14,705 bases of DNA, taken from NCBI GenBank assembly GCA_964453035.1, contig CAYVOX010000076.1, forward strand, positions 1 through 14,705. The letters are read 5' to 3'. This document shows positions 1-7,593 of this stretch, piece by piece; positions within the stretch are counted from its first letter, which is position 1, and the number at the start of each line of letters is the position of its first letter. Both the position numbers and the translations under genes were made by a program. Origin of the DNA: CAYVOX01 sp964453035 (GTDB lineage: Bacteria; Chloroflexota; Anaerolineae; Anaerolineales; Anaerolineaceae). The notes beneath the pieces are model-generated. The model was given only the letters and a program-made list of their open reading frames with translations. It was not told the origin of the DNA and made no database searches.

Positions 1-85
1 GGTCAATCTGGGTGGATTTTCCGCTTCCATCAATTCCTTCCACCACAATCAACTTGCCCTGGTACGGATTTGGTTTAAGCATCAT
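1..85 (-). CDS. tmk: Thymidylate kinase (dTMP kinase), N-terminal fragment
   Basis: Only the first 28 codons lie in the window; the gene continues past base 1. The translation starts MMLKPNPYQGKLIVVEGIDG and runs on into SGKSTQID. This is a P-loop nucleoside-monophosphate kinase N terminus: a beta strand followed by Walker A GxxGxGKST, in the wording (VEGIDGSGKSTQ) typical of dTMP kinase, which phosphorylates dTMP to dTDP in the cytoplasm. A strong GGAGG abuts the start. There are two consecutive ATG codons (positions 85 and 82), and the second has the more normal spacing to the Shine-Dalgarno, so the true start may be 82. The gene is divergent from the lipoprotein at 235. Other P-loop kinases share the motif; with so few residues, dTMP kinase is the best but not the only reading. 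Confidence 0.75.
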   Translation of the reverse strand, partial: MMLKPNPYQGKLIVVEGIDGSGKSTQID

Positions 86-116
86 CCCTCCTTCTATTCA
101 ATTATTGCTTCTCTAT

Positions 117-122
117 ATTATA
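117..122 (-). promoter_or_regulatory. Candidate -10 element for the tmk-like gene
   Basis: A perfect TATAAT on the minus strand lies 32 bases upstream of the first ATG at 85. No good -35 hexamer is present at 16-18 bp (the best is ATACGA or CATACG), so this rests on the -10 alone. The surrounding 86-234 region is AT-rich and holds only this and the lipoprotein control signals. Confidence 0.4.
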
Positions 123-197
123 AGGATATTTGACAATTTTCGTATGGTTAATGCCCCGAAAATCTTAGACAGAGCGCAAAATTGGGAAAAGACGGCA

Positions 198-203
198 TAT
201 AAT
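198..203 (+). promoter_or_regulatory. Candidate -10 element for the lipoprotein gene
   Basis: A perfect TATAAT lies 31 bases upstream of the ATG at 235. No recognisable -35 hexamer sits at the usual distance. It is followed by a good AAGGAG Shine-Dalgarno at 222-227, 7 nt before the start codon, which fixes the start. Confidence 0.45.
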
Positions 204-234
204 AAAAACAGTCACATGAAGAAGGAGCGCTATT

Positions 235-876
235 ATGAAAACCAACAAACCAGTGATTCAAGCGCTGGCCGTTTTCTTGCTGATCATTGTCCTCGCGGGA
301 TGCAGCCCAGCCACCCCGCAGCCGACCGCTGACCTGCAGCCCACGCTCAACGCCGTCCGCACCGAAGCTGCCCGCACGGTCATCGCCGATATGACGCGCA
401 GTGCTCCGGCAGCCTCACCCACCCTGCACGCTACGCCCACCCCCACTGCCATGCCTACCAGCACACCAACAGCTTCCAGCACGCCCTCTCCCACCCCCAC
501 TATTACCGCCACCTACATCCCCTGGACGGCTACCCCCACCCAGGCTGCTTTTAGCTGCATTGTGACCAGCTTCTCGCCTGCGCTGAATGCCACCATCGCT
601 CCAGATAGCGACTTTGACGCCACCTGGGTGATTAAGAACACCGGCAAACAAACCTGGATCCGCAGCGATATTGATATCTTCTATTCATCGGGAACCAAAC
701 TGCAAAAACTGGTGGATGGACTGGATTTAAAGAACGACGTTGCCAGTGGTGAAAGCTACACCGCAGCCGTGGATATGCACACCCCCACCACCGCGGGAAC
801 TTACTCCACCACCTGGGTGGTAGGGCGCGGCAGCGAGGTGTTTTGCAGCATGATGTTTACCATCATCGTCAAATAA
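235..876 (+). CDS. Secreted lipoprotein with NBR1-type Ig-like domain
   Basis: 213 aa. Residues 1-22 are a lipoprotein signal peptide with lipobox LAGC and lipidated Cys23. A short helical stretch (about 30-55) leads into a Thr/Pro/Ser linker (about 56-105) made of TPT-like units, the usual surface spacer in Anaerolineae. Residues 106-213 form a beta-rich domain resembling the NBR1 ('next to BRCA1') central Ig-like domain: FDATWVIKNTGKQTW near 127-141 and a Gly-rich strand pair ending in FTIIVK. Cys108 and Cys204 flank this domain and could form a disulfide, an inference from position. The start is set by AAGGAG 7 nt upstream. The protein should be anchored outside the cytoplasmic membrane. 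Its ligand or partner is unknown, and it has no evident link to the phosphate genes, which converge on it from the other strand. Confidence 0.8.
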   Translation: MKTNKPVIQALAVFLLIIVLAGCSPATPQPTADLQPTLNAVRTEAARTVIADMTRSAPAASPTLHATPTPTAMPTSTPTASSTPSPTPTITATYIPWTATPTQAAFSCIVTSFSPALNATIAPDSDFDATWVIKNTGKQTWIRSDIDIFYSSGTKLQKLVDGLDLKNDVASGESYTAAVDMHTPTTAGTYSTTWVVGRGSEVFCSMMFTIIVK

Positions 877-901
877 GCCGGGGGAGTGCCGCTCCCTGGC
901 T
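876..901. terminator. Inverted repeat between convergent genes, likely bidirectional terminator
   Basis: AGCCGGGGGAG (876-886) pairs with CTCCCTGGCT (892-901) around a 5-nt TGCCG loop, with one bulged G and one G-T pair. It fills the whole gap between the lipoprotein stop (874-876) and the phoU stop (901-903), so it can form at the end of both transcripts. Neither strand has a long U tract after it, so intrinsic termination is plausible but not certain. Confidence 0.5.
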
Positions 902-1578
902 CACGCCATCTCGTCGTCTTCGTCGGTCTCCAGCTCCAAAAGCTCGCCCGTGACGATAAACACGGTGCGCTCGCAAATATTCGAAACCCGGTCAGCCATG
1001 CGTTCCAGGTCGTGTGCCACCCACATCAACAGGGTGGCTTGGTCAATAATTTCCGGGTCGGCGATCATCGCAGTAATCAGCGCCTGCAGCGAGCGGTTGA
1101 AAATTGCGTCAACCTGATTGTCCTCCGCGGGGATCTGGCTGGCAGCAGAGGCATCCTCGGCAATGAAGGCACTCAAGGCGCGGTGGAGCATGGAAATGGC
1201 CAGGTCAGCCATCTGCGAGAACTCCCGCATGGGGATGGGACCGGTGTAATCTCCCAGGCGAATGGTCACTTTGGCCACGGTTTTAGCGTAATCCCCCATG
1301 CGCTCCAGTTCAACGCTCACTTCCAGCAGGGCTGCCAGCAGGCGCAGGTCGTGCGCCATGGGCTGCTGAGTCGCCATCAGAATCATGATATTGTTTTCAA
1401 TCGCATAACGCCGGGCGTTAATGGCAAGGTCATTCTCAAACACGCGCCTGGCCAGCGCAACATCACGGTTTTTCAGGGCTTCCATTGCCAGCAGCATGGC
1501 CTGCTCCACCATGCTGCCCAGGGCAAGCACTTCATCCTGGACAAGATGAATTTGACGGTCTAGAGTGGGTCTTGGCAT
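901..1578 (-). CDS. phoU: Phosphate signalling / Pst regulator PhoU
   Basis: 225 aa, the usual PhoU length. It is all-helical and consists of two tandem PhoU repeats. Each carries the metal-binding signature: ELERMGDYA (about 91-99) in the first repeat and DLERMADRVSNICERTVF (about 190-207) in the second. PhoU is a cytoplasmic protein that links the Pst transporter to the PhoR kinase, keeping the Pho regulon off and limiting uptake when phosphate is plentiful. The acidic tail (LELETDEDDEMA) is unremarkable. It is the last gene of the pstSCAB-phoU set. Its ATG lies 12 nt after the pstB stop, with AGGT 6 nt upstream, so it is co-transcribed. The stop codon lies in the inverted repeat shared with the convergent lipoprotein gene. 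Confidence 0.95.
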   Translation of the reverse strand: MPRPTLDRQIHLVQDEVLALGSMVEQAMLLAMEALKNRDVALARRVFENDLAINARRYAIENNIMILMATQQPMAHDLRLLAALLEVSVELERMGDYAKTVAKVTIRLGDYTGPIPMREFSQMADLAISMLHRALSAFIAEDASAASQIPAEDNQVDAIFNRSLQALITAMIADPEIIDQATLLMWVAHDLERMADRVSNICERTVFIVTGELLELETDEDDEMA

Positions 1579-1590
1579 GTTTTTACCTGT

Positions 1591-2457
1591 TTAGCCAAAC
1601 CGGCCGGTCACGTAATCTTCCGTCCGTTTATCCTGCGGGCGGGTGAAGATGGCCTGGGTCTGATTATACTCAATCACCTGCCCGGCGCGCTGTTCATCTA
1701 CCATCATCATCGCGGTGAAATCCGAAACGCGGGCAGCCTGCTGCATGTTGTGGGTGACGATGACGATAGTGTAGTTCTGCTTGAGCTCCTGCATGAGCTC
1801 CTCAATTTTAAGGGTGGCAACCGGGTCCAGGGCGGAGGCGGGCTCATCCATCAGAATCACCTCCGGTTCAACCGCGATGGCACGGGCAATGCACAGGCGC
1901 TGCTGCTGTCCACCGGAGAGCGACAAACCCGACTGGTGTAACTTGTCCTTCACTTCTGCCCAAAGCGCTGCCTGGGTGAGGCTGCGCTCAACAATCTCAT
2001 TGAGCAGCGACCGGCGGTGTATGCCGTACAGGCGCGGACCGAAGGCAACGTTTTCAAAGATGGATTTGGGAAAGGGGTTAGGGCGCTGAAAAACCATGCC
2101 CACCCGGCGCCGAACATCCACCACGTCCACGGCAGCGCCGAGCAAGTCTCCCCCCTCCAATAGGATGCGCCCTTCCACGCGCGCAGATGGGGTAAGATCG
2201 GTCATGCGGTTGATTGAGCGCAGCAGGGTAGACTTGCCGCAGCCAGAAGGACCGATAATCGCGGTAATTTTTCCAGCGGGGATATCCAGATCCACATCAC
2301 GCAGCGCGCGGAAGGCACCGTAATAAACGCTCAGCTTTTGAAGCCGCACCTTGATCTCCCGCAGCGCATCAATATCTTTTACCTCAGCAGCTTCTACCGC
2401 AGCAAGTTGGATCACCGTCTCTAAACCAGGTTTATTGACCATCACGTTCATCATCAT
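1591..2457 (-). CDS. pstB: Phosphate ABC transporter ATP-binding protein PstB
   Basis: 288 aa from the chosen start. All ABC ATPase motifs are present: Walker A GPSGCGKST (about 69-77), Q-loop VFQRPNPFP (about 122-130, wording typical of PstB), signature LSGGQQQRL (about 180-188), Walker B VILMDEPASALD (about 200-211) and H-loop His236 in VTHN. It hydrolyses ATP to drive phosphate import through PstC/PstA. The open frame extends to 2487 inside pstA, but GTGAGGTT followed by three in-frame ATG codons (2457, 2454, 2451) immediately after the pstA stop marks the real start. GAGG lies 2, 5 or 8 nt from them, so 2454 or 2451 may be the one used. The first 35 or so residues are an N-terminal extension before the ATPase fold (RLQKLSVYYG). 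Confidence 0.95.
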   Translation of the reverse strand: MMMNVMVNKPGLETVIQLAAVEAAEVKDIDALREIKVRLQKLSVYYGAFRALRDVDLDIPAGKITAIIGPSGCGKSTLLRSINRMTDLTPSARVEGRILLEGGDLLGAAVDVVDVRRRVGMVFQRPNPFPKSIFENVAFGPRLYGIHRRSLLNEIVERSLTQAALWAEVKDKLHQSGLSLSGGQQQRLCIARAIAVEPEVILMDEPASALDPVATLKIEELMQELKQNYTIVIVTHNMQQAARVSDFTAMMMVDEQRAGQVIEYNQTQAIFTRPQDKRTEDYVTGRFG

Positions 2458-2461
2458 AACC

Positions 2462-3415
2462 TCACTGTTTCCGCATCCCGCGGGCACGCCAACCTACCCA
2501 GGCGCGCGCCAGGATGTTCAATGTAAACACCAGGATCATCAACACCAGCGCCACCGCCCAGGCTTGCTCCACCCGCTCGGGATAGGGCTGCTGGGCATAT
2601 TTCCACAATTTCAGCGGCAGCGAATCCATCGGCTGAGAAATCAGCGATGAGAGAATCTCAAACAGGCTGCTGCCGTTTTGAGTGCCGCCCTGGATGAGCC
2701 TGCCAACCTCGAACTGGTCATTGCCCAGGGCAGTGAAGAGCAGCGGGGCGGTCTCGCCTCCGGCGCGGGCAATGCCCAGCAGCACGCCGGTGACAATGCC
2801 GTTGACGGCTGCCGGGAGGATGACGCTCAGGGCGGTTTTCCACTCCGGCGCGCCCAGCGCCAGCGAAGCCTCGCGCAGCGAATGCGGAACCAGCTTGACC
2901 ATCTCCTCAGTGGTGCGGATGATGGTCGGCAGCATAATCATCGCCAGGGCTACGGCCCCCGCAAACCCGGAATAGTGCCCCTGCGGTTTGACAATCACCG
3001 CGTAACAAAACAGGCCAATCACAATAGAAGGCACACCCGAAAGCACATCGGTGCCGAAGCGCAGGGCAATGCCCAGCGGTGTGTTGGGGTGGCGGGCAGC
3101 GTAGATAGCCGCCAGGATCGCCGGCGGGATGGCGATCAGGCAGGCCAGCAGGGTCATCAACAGGGTGCCCTCGATGGCCGAAAGAACCCCACCGCCCTCC
3201 ACGCCCAGTGGTCGAGGCAATTCCGTGAAAAAAGCCAGGTCGAGCGAGCCAGAACCCCGGTAAATGACGTAACCGACAATCCAGAAGAGCGGGACCAGAG
3301 CTGAGAGGGTCAGAAGCACTGTCAAAATCAGCATCAACCGGTTGGCAGCGCGCCGCCGCGACCGGCCAGCCTGCGGGTTAATGTGAGCAACGCGGGCAGG
3401 TAATGTAGCGCTCAT
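2462..3415 (-). CDS. pstA: Phosphate ABC transporter permease PstA
   Basis: 317 aa integral membrane protein. A basic N terminus (SRRRAANR) precedes a first membrane helix at about 27-50, a periplasmic stretch with the PstA-like RGSGSLDLAFFTELP, then a five-helix binding-protein-dependent permease core. The EAA loop that docks on PstB is REASLALGAPEWKTALSVIL (about 180-199). The segment GIARAGGETAPLLFTALG is characteristic of PstA rather than PstC. It forms the membrane channel with PstC. Its ATG overlaps the pstC stop by 4 nt (ATGA), with GGAGG 7 nt upstream inside pstC, so translation is coupled. The stop sits just before the pstB Shine-Dalgarno. Confidence 0.95.
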   Translation of the reverse strand: MSATLPARVAHINPQAGRSRRRAANRLMLILTVLLTLSALVPLFWIVGYVIYRGSGSLDLAFFTELPRPLGVEGGGVLSAIEGTLLMTLLACLIAIPPAILAAIYAARHPNTPLGIALRFGTDVLSGVPSIVIGLFCYAVIVKPQGHYSGFAGAVALAMIMLPTIIRTTEEMVKLVPHSLREASLALGAPEWKTALSVILPAAVNGIVTGVLLGIARAGGETAPLLFTALGNDQFEVGRLIQGGTQNGSSLFEILSSLISQPMDSLPLKLWKYAQQPYPERVEQAWAVALVLMILVFTLNILARAWVGWRARGMRKQ

Positions 3416-4425
3416 ACCCGTGCCTCCGCGGGAACCTTGCGCGCCACCTGCCAGACCAGCAACCTTGCCAGCGAGTTGAGCGCCAGGGTGAGAATGAACA
3501 GCACCAATCCAATTTCAATCAGCGCCTGGCTGTGCAGCACCGTCACCGCCTCGGCAAACTCATTGGCAATGATGCTGGACATGGTGTATCCCGGCCGGAG
3601 AAGTGAGAGCGAGCCCTCAATGCTATTGCCAATCACCATGGTAACGGCCATCGTCTCGCCCAGCGCCCTCCCCAGGCCCAAAATGCCCGCTCCCAGGATG
3701 CCGGATAACCCGTAAGGCAGCACCACTTTCCAGATGGTCTCCCAGCGGGTGGCGCCCAGGGCCAGGGAAGCCTCGCGCTGGGCGGTGGGCACAGCCAGCA
3801 AAACATCTCGGGTGACGGATGCAATGGTGGGAATAATCATCACGCTCAAAATCATGCTGGCTGCCAGGCGGCTGGCGCCGTTCAAAGGCATCGGCCCGCT
3901 GAAAAAAGCGCTGACGCCAGGAAGAGAACCAAACGTTGAGAGCAAAAAGTTGCCGACAGGAACAATCACCCCGGGCAGCACCACAAAGATCCCCCACAGG
4001 CCGTACACCACGCTGGGAATAGCCGCCAGCAGTTCCAGCAGCCAGCTCAAGGGTTGGCGAAGCCAGGCCGGGCAGAGCTCAGCGAGAAAAATGGCCGCCC
4101 CCAGGCTGACAGGCACAGCCAGCAAAATGGCCACCAGCGCGGTGAGCAGCGTGCCGTAAATGAACGGCCAGGCCTGGTAAGCATCCGTGACGGGATTCCA
4201 GGTCACATCTGCGGTGGGCTGTAGAAATTCCACACCAAAAGCCTCACGCGCGGCAGCTGATTCCTGCCAGAGCATCATCCCTACCGCAACCACCAGCCCA
4301 AGCACCAGCAGCGCCATCGCAACCAGCACAGCCCGCCAAAGACGGTCGCCGTGCTGCCACAATTTACGCATCCTCTGGGCTATTAAGGAATTATTTCGCT
4401 GGTTTGAAGGTTTATCATTTAGCAT
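3412..4425 (-). CDS. pstC: Phosphate ABC transporter permease PstC
   Basis: 337 aa integral membrane protein. A cytoplasmic N terminus (about 1-31) is followed by a first helix (about 32-53), a periplasmic segment, and the permease core beginning at about 86. The EAA loop is REASLALGATRWETIWKVVL, and GLGRALGETMAVTMVIGNS is a PstC hallmark. It pairs with PstA and is energised by PstB. The start ATG at 4425 has only a weak ribosome site (GCGGTG region) and follows a 152-nt gap after pstS that contains a strong stem-loop. PstC is therefore probably made in lower amounts than PstS from the same transcript. The stop overlaps the pstA start. Confidence 0.95.
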   Translation of the reverse strand: MLNDKPSNQRNNSLIAQRMRKLWQHGDRLWRAVLVAMALLVLGLVVAVGMMLWQESAAAREAFGVEFLQPTADVTWNPVTDAYQAWPFIYGTLLTALVAILLAVPVSLGAAIFLAELCPAWLRQPLSWLLELLAAIPSVVYGLWGIFVVLPGVIVPVGNFLLSTFGSLPGVSAFFSGPMPLNGASRLAASMILSVMIIPTIASVTRDVLLAVPTAQREASLALGATRWETIWKVVLPYGLSGILGAGILGLGRALGETMAVTMVIGNSIEGSLSLLRPGYTMSSIIANEFAEAVTVLHSQALIEIGLVLFILTLALNSLARLLVWQVARKVPAEARV

Positions 4426-4523
4426 TCAGGCACCGCAGCTTGTCTTTCAAATCTCTACCAATTTTTTTGATGGTATAAAAGGCCAAAACGCATTTGCATC
4501 TATCCGAATTCTCTGATGAGTCA

Positions 4524-4546
4524 AGGGGTGGAACTTGTCCACCCCT
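4524..4546 (-). terminator. Stem-loop between pstS and pstC (partial terminator or mRNA-stabilising hairpin)
   Basis: Nine perfect base pairs: on the plus strand AGGGGTGGA (4524-4532) and TCCACCCCT (4538-4546) around a 5-nt loop. In the pst transcript it lies 31 nt after the pstS stop and about 100 nt before pstC. No U tract follows, so it is more likely a 3'-end stabiliser or attenuator of the pstS segment than a full terminator. Hairpins at this place are known from binding-protein transporter operons such as malEFG. The rest of 4426-4577 shows no gene. Confidence 0.6.
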
Positions 4547-4577
4547 ATTTCTCAATCTCAGCAGGGGGTTACCAGCC

Positions 4578-5711
4578 TCACTGGCCCAACACAACCTTAC
4601 CGTTGCAGGTCACTTCAGCCAGTTTTGCCAGCACCAGTTTTTGAACCGCAGTCGGAAGGGGCGCATAACCCAGTTCTTCCGCTTTCTTGCTGGCGCCCGC
4701 ATCGGTCAACGACCACTTGACGTAGTTGAGCAGCGCAGCGGCTTTATTGCAATCTTTCATCGAGGTGGTGTGTAGGATCAGGTAGGTGTATCCCAGGATC
4801 GGCCAGGATTTCTCGCCGGCGGCATCCACCACATTGGCGGTCAATTTGGCGTCAAAAGCACTGGCGAAGTCCGTCATGGCAGACTGGACAGAGGCGGCAT
4901 CCGCCTTGACCACCTTGCCAGCCTTGTTGAGCATCGAAGCATAGGCGATTTTATTGGAGACCGCGTAGGAGAGCTCAACGTAACCGATGGAATTGGGGGT
5001 ATTCTGCACGGCCGCAGCCACGCCCTGGTTACCCTTGCCGCCCACGCCGTTACCGGCTTTATCAGCAGGCCACTGCACAGAAGAACCCGCGCCAACTTCC
5101 GCTTTCCACTTCTCATCAAAGGCCGAGAGCGCCTTGGTGAAAATTTCCGTGGTGCCAGAGCCATCCGAGCGGTGAACCACCGTGATGGTTTTCTCGGGCA
5201 GCTTTCCAACCAGATCAGGGTTGGTCTTGGCGATGGCAGCATCGCTCCATTTATTGATTGTGCCGTTGTAAATGCCCACCAGGGTGGCGCGATCTAAAAC
5301 CAGCACTTTATCAGCCGGAAAGCCCTCGATATTGTAGATGGGCACAACCGCCCCTGCCAGGGTGGGATACATCTGCAGGTCTTTTCCGGTGGTGTATTCG
5401 GCATCCGTGACCAGCGAGTCGCTGCCGGCGAAGTCCACGGTGTTATCCACAATGGCTTTCTTTCCGCCGCCAGAACCAACGCCCTGGTAGTTAATCGTCA
5501 CACTGGGAACCACATAGCTGTAGGCAAAAATCCATTCCTTGTAAATGGGTTCCGGGAAGGTGGCTCCAGAGCCGGTCAACTGCACGGCGACAGCGGCGGG
5601 TTTGGTCGCAGCCTGAGGCGCAGCGGTGGTGGCAGCGGCCGGGGCGCAAGCCGCCAGGAAGAGGCTGCCGATAATCACAACAAAAACGAGCTTCATAATA
5701 TTCTGAAACAT
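4578..5711 (-). CDS. pstS: Phosphate-binding lipoprotein PstS
   Basis: 377 aa. Signal peptide residues 1-21 with lipobox LAAC and lipidated Cys22, then an Ala/Pro/Thr spacer (to about 42) and a two-lobe type II binding protein. Phosphate-contacting PstS motifs are visible: TGSGATFPEPIYKEW (about 46-60), YQGVGSGGGKK (75-85), FAGSD (94-98) and RSDGSGTTEIF (181-191). It captures orthophosphate outside the membrane with high affinity and hands it to PstCA. The start is supported by AAGGAG (5721-5726) with a 9-nt spacer. First gene of the pst operon, directly downstream of a Pho box promoter and followed by a stem-loop. PstS proteins discriminate against arsenate to varying degrees, relevant because an arsenite exporter gene lies nearby. 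Confidence 0.96.
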   Translation of the reverse strand: MFQNIMKLVFVVIIGSLFLAACAPAAATTAAPQAATKPAAVAVQLTGSGATFPEPIYKEWIFAYSYVVPSVTINYQGVGSGGGKKAIVDNTVDFAGSDSLVTDAEYTTGKDLQMYPTLAGAVVPIYNIEGFPADKVLVLDRATLVGIYNGTINKWSDAAIAKTNPDLVGKLPEKTITVVHRSDGSGTTEIFTKALSAFDEKWKAEVGAGSSVQWPADKAGNGVGGKGNQGVAAAVQNTPNSIGYVELSYAVSNKIAYASMLNKAGKVVKADAASVQSAMTDFASAFDAKLTANVVDAAGEKSWPILGYTYLILHTTSMKDCNKAAALLNYVKWSLTDAGASKKAEELGYAPLPTAVQKLVLAKLAEVTCNGKVVLGQ

Positions 5712-5736
5712 TTCTCTTTTCTCCTTAGTTACCCCT

Positions 5737-5742
5737 ATGATA
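5737..5742 (-). promoter_or_regulatory. -10 element of the pst operon promoter
   Basis: Reads TATCAT on the minus strand. It predicts transcription starting near 5730 and a leader of about 20 nt containing the pstS Shine-Dalgarno. At the -35 position (about 5760-5765) the sequence is only CAAGGG. A poor -35 is expected where PhoB, bound just upstream, recruits RNA polymerase. Confidence 0.6.
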
Positions 5743-5751
5743 CCCGGCGCG

Positions 5752-5801
5752 CATTAACACCCTTGCGCGGGCAGGTTAACAAAGCGTAAATATCTGGTAA
5801 A
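5752..5801 (-). promoter_or_regulatory. Pho box: array of PhoB half-sites upstream of pstS
   Basis: On the minus strand the array reads TTTACC (5801-5796), TTTACG (5790-5785), TTAACC (5779-5774), a degenerate slot (5768-5763, GCGCAA) and TTAATG (5757-5752). Successive half-sites start exactly 11 bp apart, one helical turn, as in PhoB/PhoP operators (TTNACA-type direct repeats with about 5-bp spacers). The last half-site ends 9 bp before the TATCAT -10, the geometry of class II PhoB activation. Binding by the PhoB encoded at 7594-8307 is inferred. Confidence 0.75.
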
Positions 5802-5838
5802 GGTGTGTGTTGTGGAGAAAATGGCCGGGGGAAGACCC

Positions 5839-7590
5839 TCAGGCTACCGGTAGCGAAAAGAAAAACGTGCTGCCCTGCCCCGGGGTGCTCTCCGCCCAAA
5901 TGCGCCCGCCGTGCGCCTCAATCATGTGGCGCGCAATGGAAAGCCCCAGCCCTGTTCCCCCACCTGAGCGGCTGCGGTCGGCTTTGAAGAAGCGCTCAAA
6001 AATGCGCGATAAATCTTCCGCGGTAATCCCCACCCCCGTATCGCGCACCAGGAAAACAACCATGCGGCTTTCCCGGTAAGCTGAGAGGAAGATTTCGCCT
6101 TTGGGCGTGAATTTAATGGCATTGTGTACCAGGTTCACAAGCACCTGCTCGATTCGGGAGCGGTCAGCATTGACGGGGGGCAAATCCGCCGGACATTCCA
6201 CGCGCAAGGCCAGCCCCACGCGGGCCGCCTGGATTTGCATGCGCTCGGCCACCAGTCCCAGAAGCTCTTCCGGGCGGGTGGCGCGCTGCTCAAGCGGCAC
6301 TTTGCCAGATTCGATGCGCGAAAGCTCCAGCAGCTCGTGGACGAGCTGAGTGAGGTTGTCAATCTCATCATCCATGCGCAACAAAAAGCGCCGCGCAGCG
6401 GGGGGGTCTTCCAGGGCGCCCTCCTGCAGGGTTTCCGTCAGCGCTTTAAGCGAAGCCAGCGGCGTGCGCAGCTCATGCGAGACGTTGCTCACAAAATCGC
6501 GCCGGACGCTTTCCAGGCGGCGAATGCGGGTGAGGTCCTGAAAAATCAGCAGGGTTGAGCCAGGGATCTCAGGGCTGAGGGGCGTGGCAATCCCCTGGAT
6601 AAACAACCGTTCCAGGGTGGTTTCCAGCGTCACCATCTGCTGCTCGCGGGTGAGTTCACATTTGCGCCACAATTCAACCAGTTGGTGATGGCGCACCACC
6701 TCAATCAGCGCAGCGCCCTCGCCAGAACCAGCCGCAACGTTGAACAGGCGGCGCGCAGCCTGGTTAATCAGGCGCACTTTGCCCTGCTCATCCACAATCA
6801 GCACCCCATCGGCCATCGAGCCGAGCACCGCCGTCAACGTGCCGCGCTCATTGGAGAGCGCTGCAATCTGCGCATTGAGTTGCCCGGAAAGGCGGTGAAA
6901 AGCCTCATCCAGCTGTTGCACCTCGTCCACGCGGTCTGAAACTCGAATCTGCCCCCCTTCACCGGCGCTCATTTGCAGCACCGTCTGGGTCAATCCGCGC
7001 AGCGGGCGGGTGGTGCGGTCAGTGAGCAAAATCGCCAGCACAATCGCCAGAAAAATCCCCGCCAGCGTCACCAGCAGAATGGTGTTCTGGGCGCTGGTCA
7101 GGTGGCTTTGCACAGCTGACATTGATAAGGACAGGCGGCTGACGCCGACAACCTTGCCGGAGAGCTGGATGGGCACGGCAACGTACATCATGTTCTGCTT
7201 CAACGTCTGGCTGTAACGAATCTCGGAGCCTTCACCCCCGGCCAGGGCCTTGAGCACCTCGGGGCGGTTATCATGCGGCTCCATCAGGGCGGAATCGTAT
7301 TGCGATTCCCCAACAACAGTGCCCTGCAGGTCAATAAAGGTGACGCGCGCCTTGAAGATGGCGGCGTATTTGTTGGCAAGCTGGTTCAAACGCTCGCGCC
7401 CGCCTTGTGCCTGCCAGGTTTCAGCCACCTCGCTGGCCACCAGCCGGTTTTCTGCCAGCAGCTGGCTGCGGGTGGTCTCGATAATCTGATTGGAGATAAA
7501 TTCGCTGAGAATCAACCCCATGCCGCCCAGCATGAGCACCAGCAGCAACACAAAGGTGACGGCAACCCTCAGGCGCAGCGAGTAGCGCAC
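5839..7590 (-). CDS. phoR: Phosphate-regulon sensor histidine kinase PhoR
   Basis: 583 aa. TM1 at about 9-29, an extracytoplasmic sensor region of about 140 residues (30-168), TM2 at about 169-189, a HAMP linker (about 190-242), a PAS domain (about 250-355), a HisKA domain with phospho-acceptor His372 in SHELRTPLASLK, and an HATPase_c domain with N-box HNAIKFTP (Asn490), G1 DTGVGI (517-522), F-box FERFFKADRSRS and G2 GGGTGLGLSI (543-552). It autophosphorylates on His and passes phosphate to PhoB. The large extracytoplasmic domain resembles PhoR of Gram-positive bacteria more than the minimal E. coli PhoR. The start codon is GTG at 7590, 3 nt after the phoB stop, with GAGGG 7 nt upstream inside phoB. 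PAS and HAMP borders are estimates. Confidence 0.92.
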   Translation of the reverse strand: MRYSLRLRVAVTFVLLLVLMLGGMGLILSEFISNQIIETTRSQLLAENRLVASEVAETWQAQGGRERLNQLANKYAAIFKARVTFIDLQGTVVGESQYDSALMEPHDNRPEVLKALAGGEGSEIRYSQTLKQNMMYVAVPIQLSGKVVGVSRLSLSMSAVQSHLTSAQNTILLVTLAGIFLAIVLAILLTDRTTRPLRGLTQTVLQMSAGEGGQIRVSDRVDEVQQLDEAFHRLSGQLNAQIAALSNERGTLTAVLGSMADGVLIVDEQGKVRLINQAARRLFNVAAGSGEGAALIEVVRHHQLVELWRKCELTREQQMVTLETTLERLFIQGIATPLSPEIPGSTLLIFQDLTRIRRLESVRRDFVSNVSHELRTPLASLKALTETLQEGALEDPPAARRFLLRMDDEIDNLTQLVHELLELSRIESGKVPLEQRATRPEELLGLVAERMQIQAARVGLALRVECPADLPPVNADRSRIEQVLVNLVHNAIKFTPKGEIFLSAYRESRMVVFLVRDTGVGITAEDLSRIFERFFKADRSRSGGGTGLGLSIARHMIEAHGGRIWAESTPGQGSTFFFSLPVA

Positions 7591-7593
7591 AGG

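Noticed and set aside
418..545. C-rich ACCCCCAC-like tract as a tandem repeat or structured element
   Set aside because: Explained by codons for the Thr/Pro/Ser linker of the lipoprotein.
886..1563. Long plus-strand open frame (225 codons) antisense to phoU
   Set aside because: Mirrors the phoU codons in GC-rich DNA, has His/Gln-rich low-quality composition, no ribosome site, and phoU is unmistakable on the other strand.
2458..2487. Upstream pstB start inside pstA
   Set aside because: A strong GAGG and triple ATG directly after the pstA stop give a better start; the extra residues match nothing in PstB.
4497..4524. Internal promoter for pstC (TTGACT, 16 bp, TAGATG)
   Set aside because: The -10 is poor (3 of 6, lacking the final T), and the stem-loop explains the gap better.
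5823..5844. Weak hairpin after the phoR stop as a terminator
   Set aside because: Only two short 3-bp stems with an internal loop and no U tract; too weak to support.
5843..5854. 12-bp perfect palindrome GCTACCGGTAGC at the end of phoR
   Set aside because: It lies within the last codons of phoR (LPVA), has no loop for a hairpin and no second copy, so it is probably chance.
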